A stretch of 5,949 bases of DNA from Pseudomonas sp. PGPPP3 (GTDB lineage: Bacteria > Pseudomonadota > Gammaproteobacteria > Pseudomonadales > Pseudomonadaceae), in the NCBI GenBank assembly GCA_002256055.1, contig NKIE01000190.1:1-5949 (forward strand). Direction: 5' to 3'. Shown here piece after piece: positions 5,282 to 5,949 of this stretch; position 1 is the first letter of the stretch; the number at the start of each line of letters is the position of its first letter. The notes below the pieces were generated by a model. That model worked only from the letters and a program-made list of their open reading frames with translations, did not search any database and was not told where the DNA came from. A program made the translations under genes and the position numbers.

Positions 5282-5949
5282 TCAGTGTGGCGTGCGTCCT
5301 GTTTGTTGTTGCAGTGCGCGGTTAAACACCTCGACCCAGTGGCTGCTGAACTGGCGACCGGCCAGGCCGTTGATCTCCAGAATGGCACGCATCAGCGGGC
5401 GTTTACTCAGGGTCTGGTGGGCGCGCTCGTGGGTGCGCGCATCAAAGGTGTCGACGATGGCGAGGATCAGTGCGCCGGGGGCGATTTCAACTTCTGTCAG
5501 GGCCTTGGGGTAGCCAGAACCGTCGGCGTGCTCCTGGTGCTGCAGGATGATTTCTGCAGCGGCCGCCCACTTGGGCATGCGCCGTAGCAGCTCAAAGCCC
5601 TGGCGCGGGTGGGCCTGCATCTGCCGGCGTTCGTCACGGCTGAGATTCTGCTCTTTATGCAGCAGCTCCAGGGGCAGGAAAGCCATGCCCAGGTCGTGCA
5701 GGCACACGGCCGCGGTCAGTTGCGCCGGCTCGGTAAGCTTGCCGCCCAGCTCATTAATAGTAAGGGCGAGGTTCAACAGGCGCTGGCCACGGCCTTCCCA
5801 GTAATGGGAGCGGCGTTCGCCGGCTTGCATCAGTTCGGCAAAAAACAGCAGGTCGGCGTCGGTGTCGATGCCATGTTGCGCCAGCAGGTGTTGAATCGCC
5901 GGGGCTTGTTGGGGCTTCGGTTGTTGCAGCTGGGTGCTGGGGTCAAGTT
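5282..5949 (-). CDS. HD-GYP domain protein with altered active site, C-terminal part
   Basis: The reading frame stays open to the right edge, so the gene starts outside the window; 221 C-terminal residues are visible. The first 20 or so form a Gln/Pro-rich linker (QLQQPKPQQAPA), implying another domain upstream. The rest is an HD-GYP domain, the family that hydrolyses cyclic di-GMP. Present are HDLG (HD at 5693-5698), a following HPRQGFELL, HQEHADGSGYP (around 5507-5539) and ILAIVDTFDA. Against the consensus, the first metal-binding His (GHSxR) is Arg in GRGQR (codon 5789-5791), the Lys of HDxGK is Met (5684-5686), and the second His of HHE is Gln (5534-5536). Catalysis is therefore doubtful, though a reduced metal site or a binding-only role is possible. 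The ATG at 5830 is inside the domain and is not the start. No terminator is visible before the SDR gene 99 bases downstream. Confidence 0.9.
   Translation of the reverse strand, partial: LDPSTQLQQPKPQQAPAIQHLLAQHGIDTDADLLFFAELMQAGERRSHYWEGRGQRLLNLALTINELGGKLTEPAQLTAAVCLHDLGMAFLPLELLHKEQNLSRDERRQMQAHPRQGFELLRRMPKWAAAAEIILQHQEHADGSGYPKALTEVEIAPGALILAIVDTFDARTHERAHQTLSKRPLMRAILEINGLAGRQFSSHWVEVFNRALQQQTGRTPH

Overview
The window looks like a chromosomal segment of a gammaproteobacterium, most likely a Pseudomonas or close relative. The support is moderately high GC, pseudomonad-like proteins throughout, and a HIT protein / SlyX / membrane cold-shock-protein neighbourhood that I recall (not checked) from the PA0959-PA0961 region of P. 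aeruginosa. I see no phage, insertion sequence, CRISPR array or rRNA/tRNA gene.

Left part, + strand (1-2331): the C-terminus of an OmpR-family response regulator is followed with no gap by its QseC/PmrB/TctE-type sensor histidine kinase. A 104-bp gap with strong inverted repeats separates this pair from a short HIT-protein/slyX operon whose stop and start codons overlap. The operon ends at a strong intrinsic terminator (about 2345-2375). The terminator is nearly symmetrical and also serves the convergent gene coming from the right.

Right part, - strand (2391-5949, transcribed right to left): an HD-GYP-domain protein cut by the window edge, a classical short-chain dehydrogenase/reductase, a soluble GGDEF diguanylate cyclase, and a protein with about four membrane helices and a C-terminal cold-shock domain. 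The gaps of 99, 133 and 172 bp between them make a single tight operon uncertain.

Functionally the window is regulatory. It has one two-component system and two proteins of cyclic-di-GMP type close together. The GGDEF protein has an intact catalytic motif but lacks the RxxD inhibitory site. The HD-GYP protein keeps its GYP loop but has lost several residues expected for metal binding. The most unusual items are the membrane-tethered cold-shock domain, the altered HD-GYP site, the histidine-rich sensor domain of the kinase, and mutually exclusive hairpins before the HIT gene. I did not find a clearly new multi-gene system.
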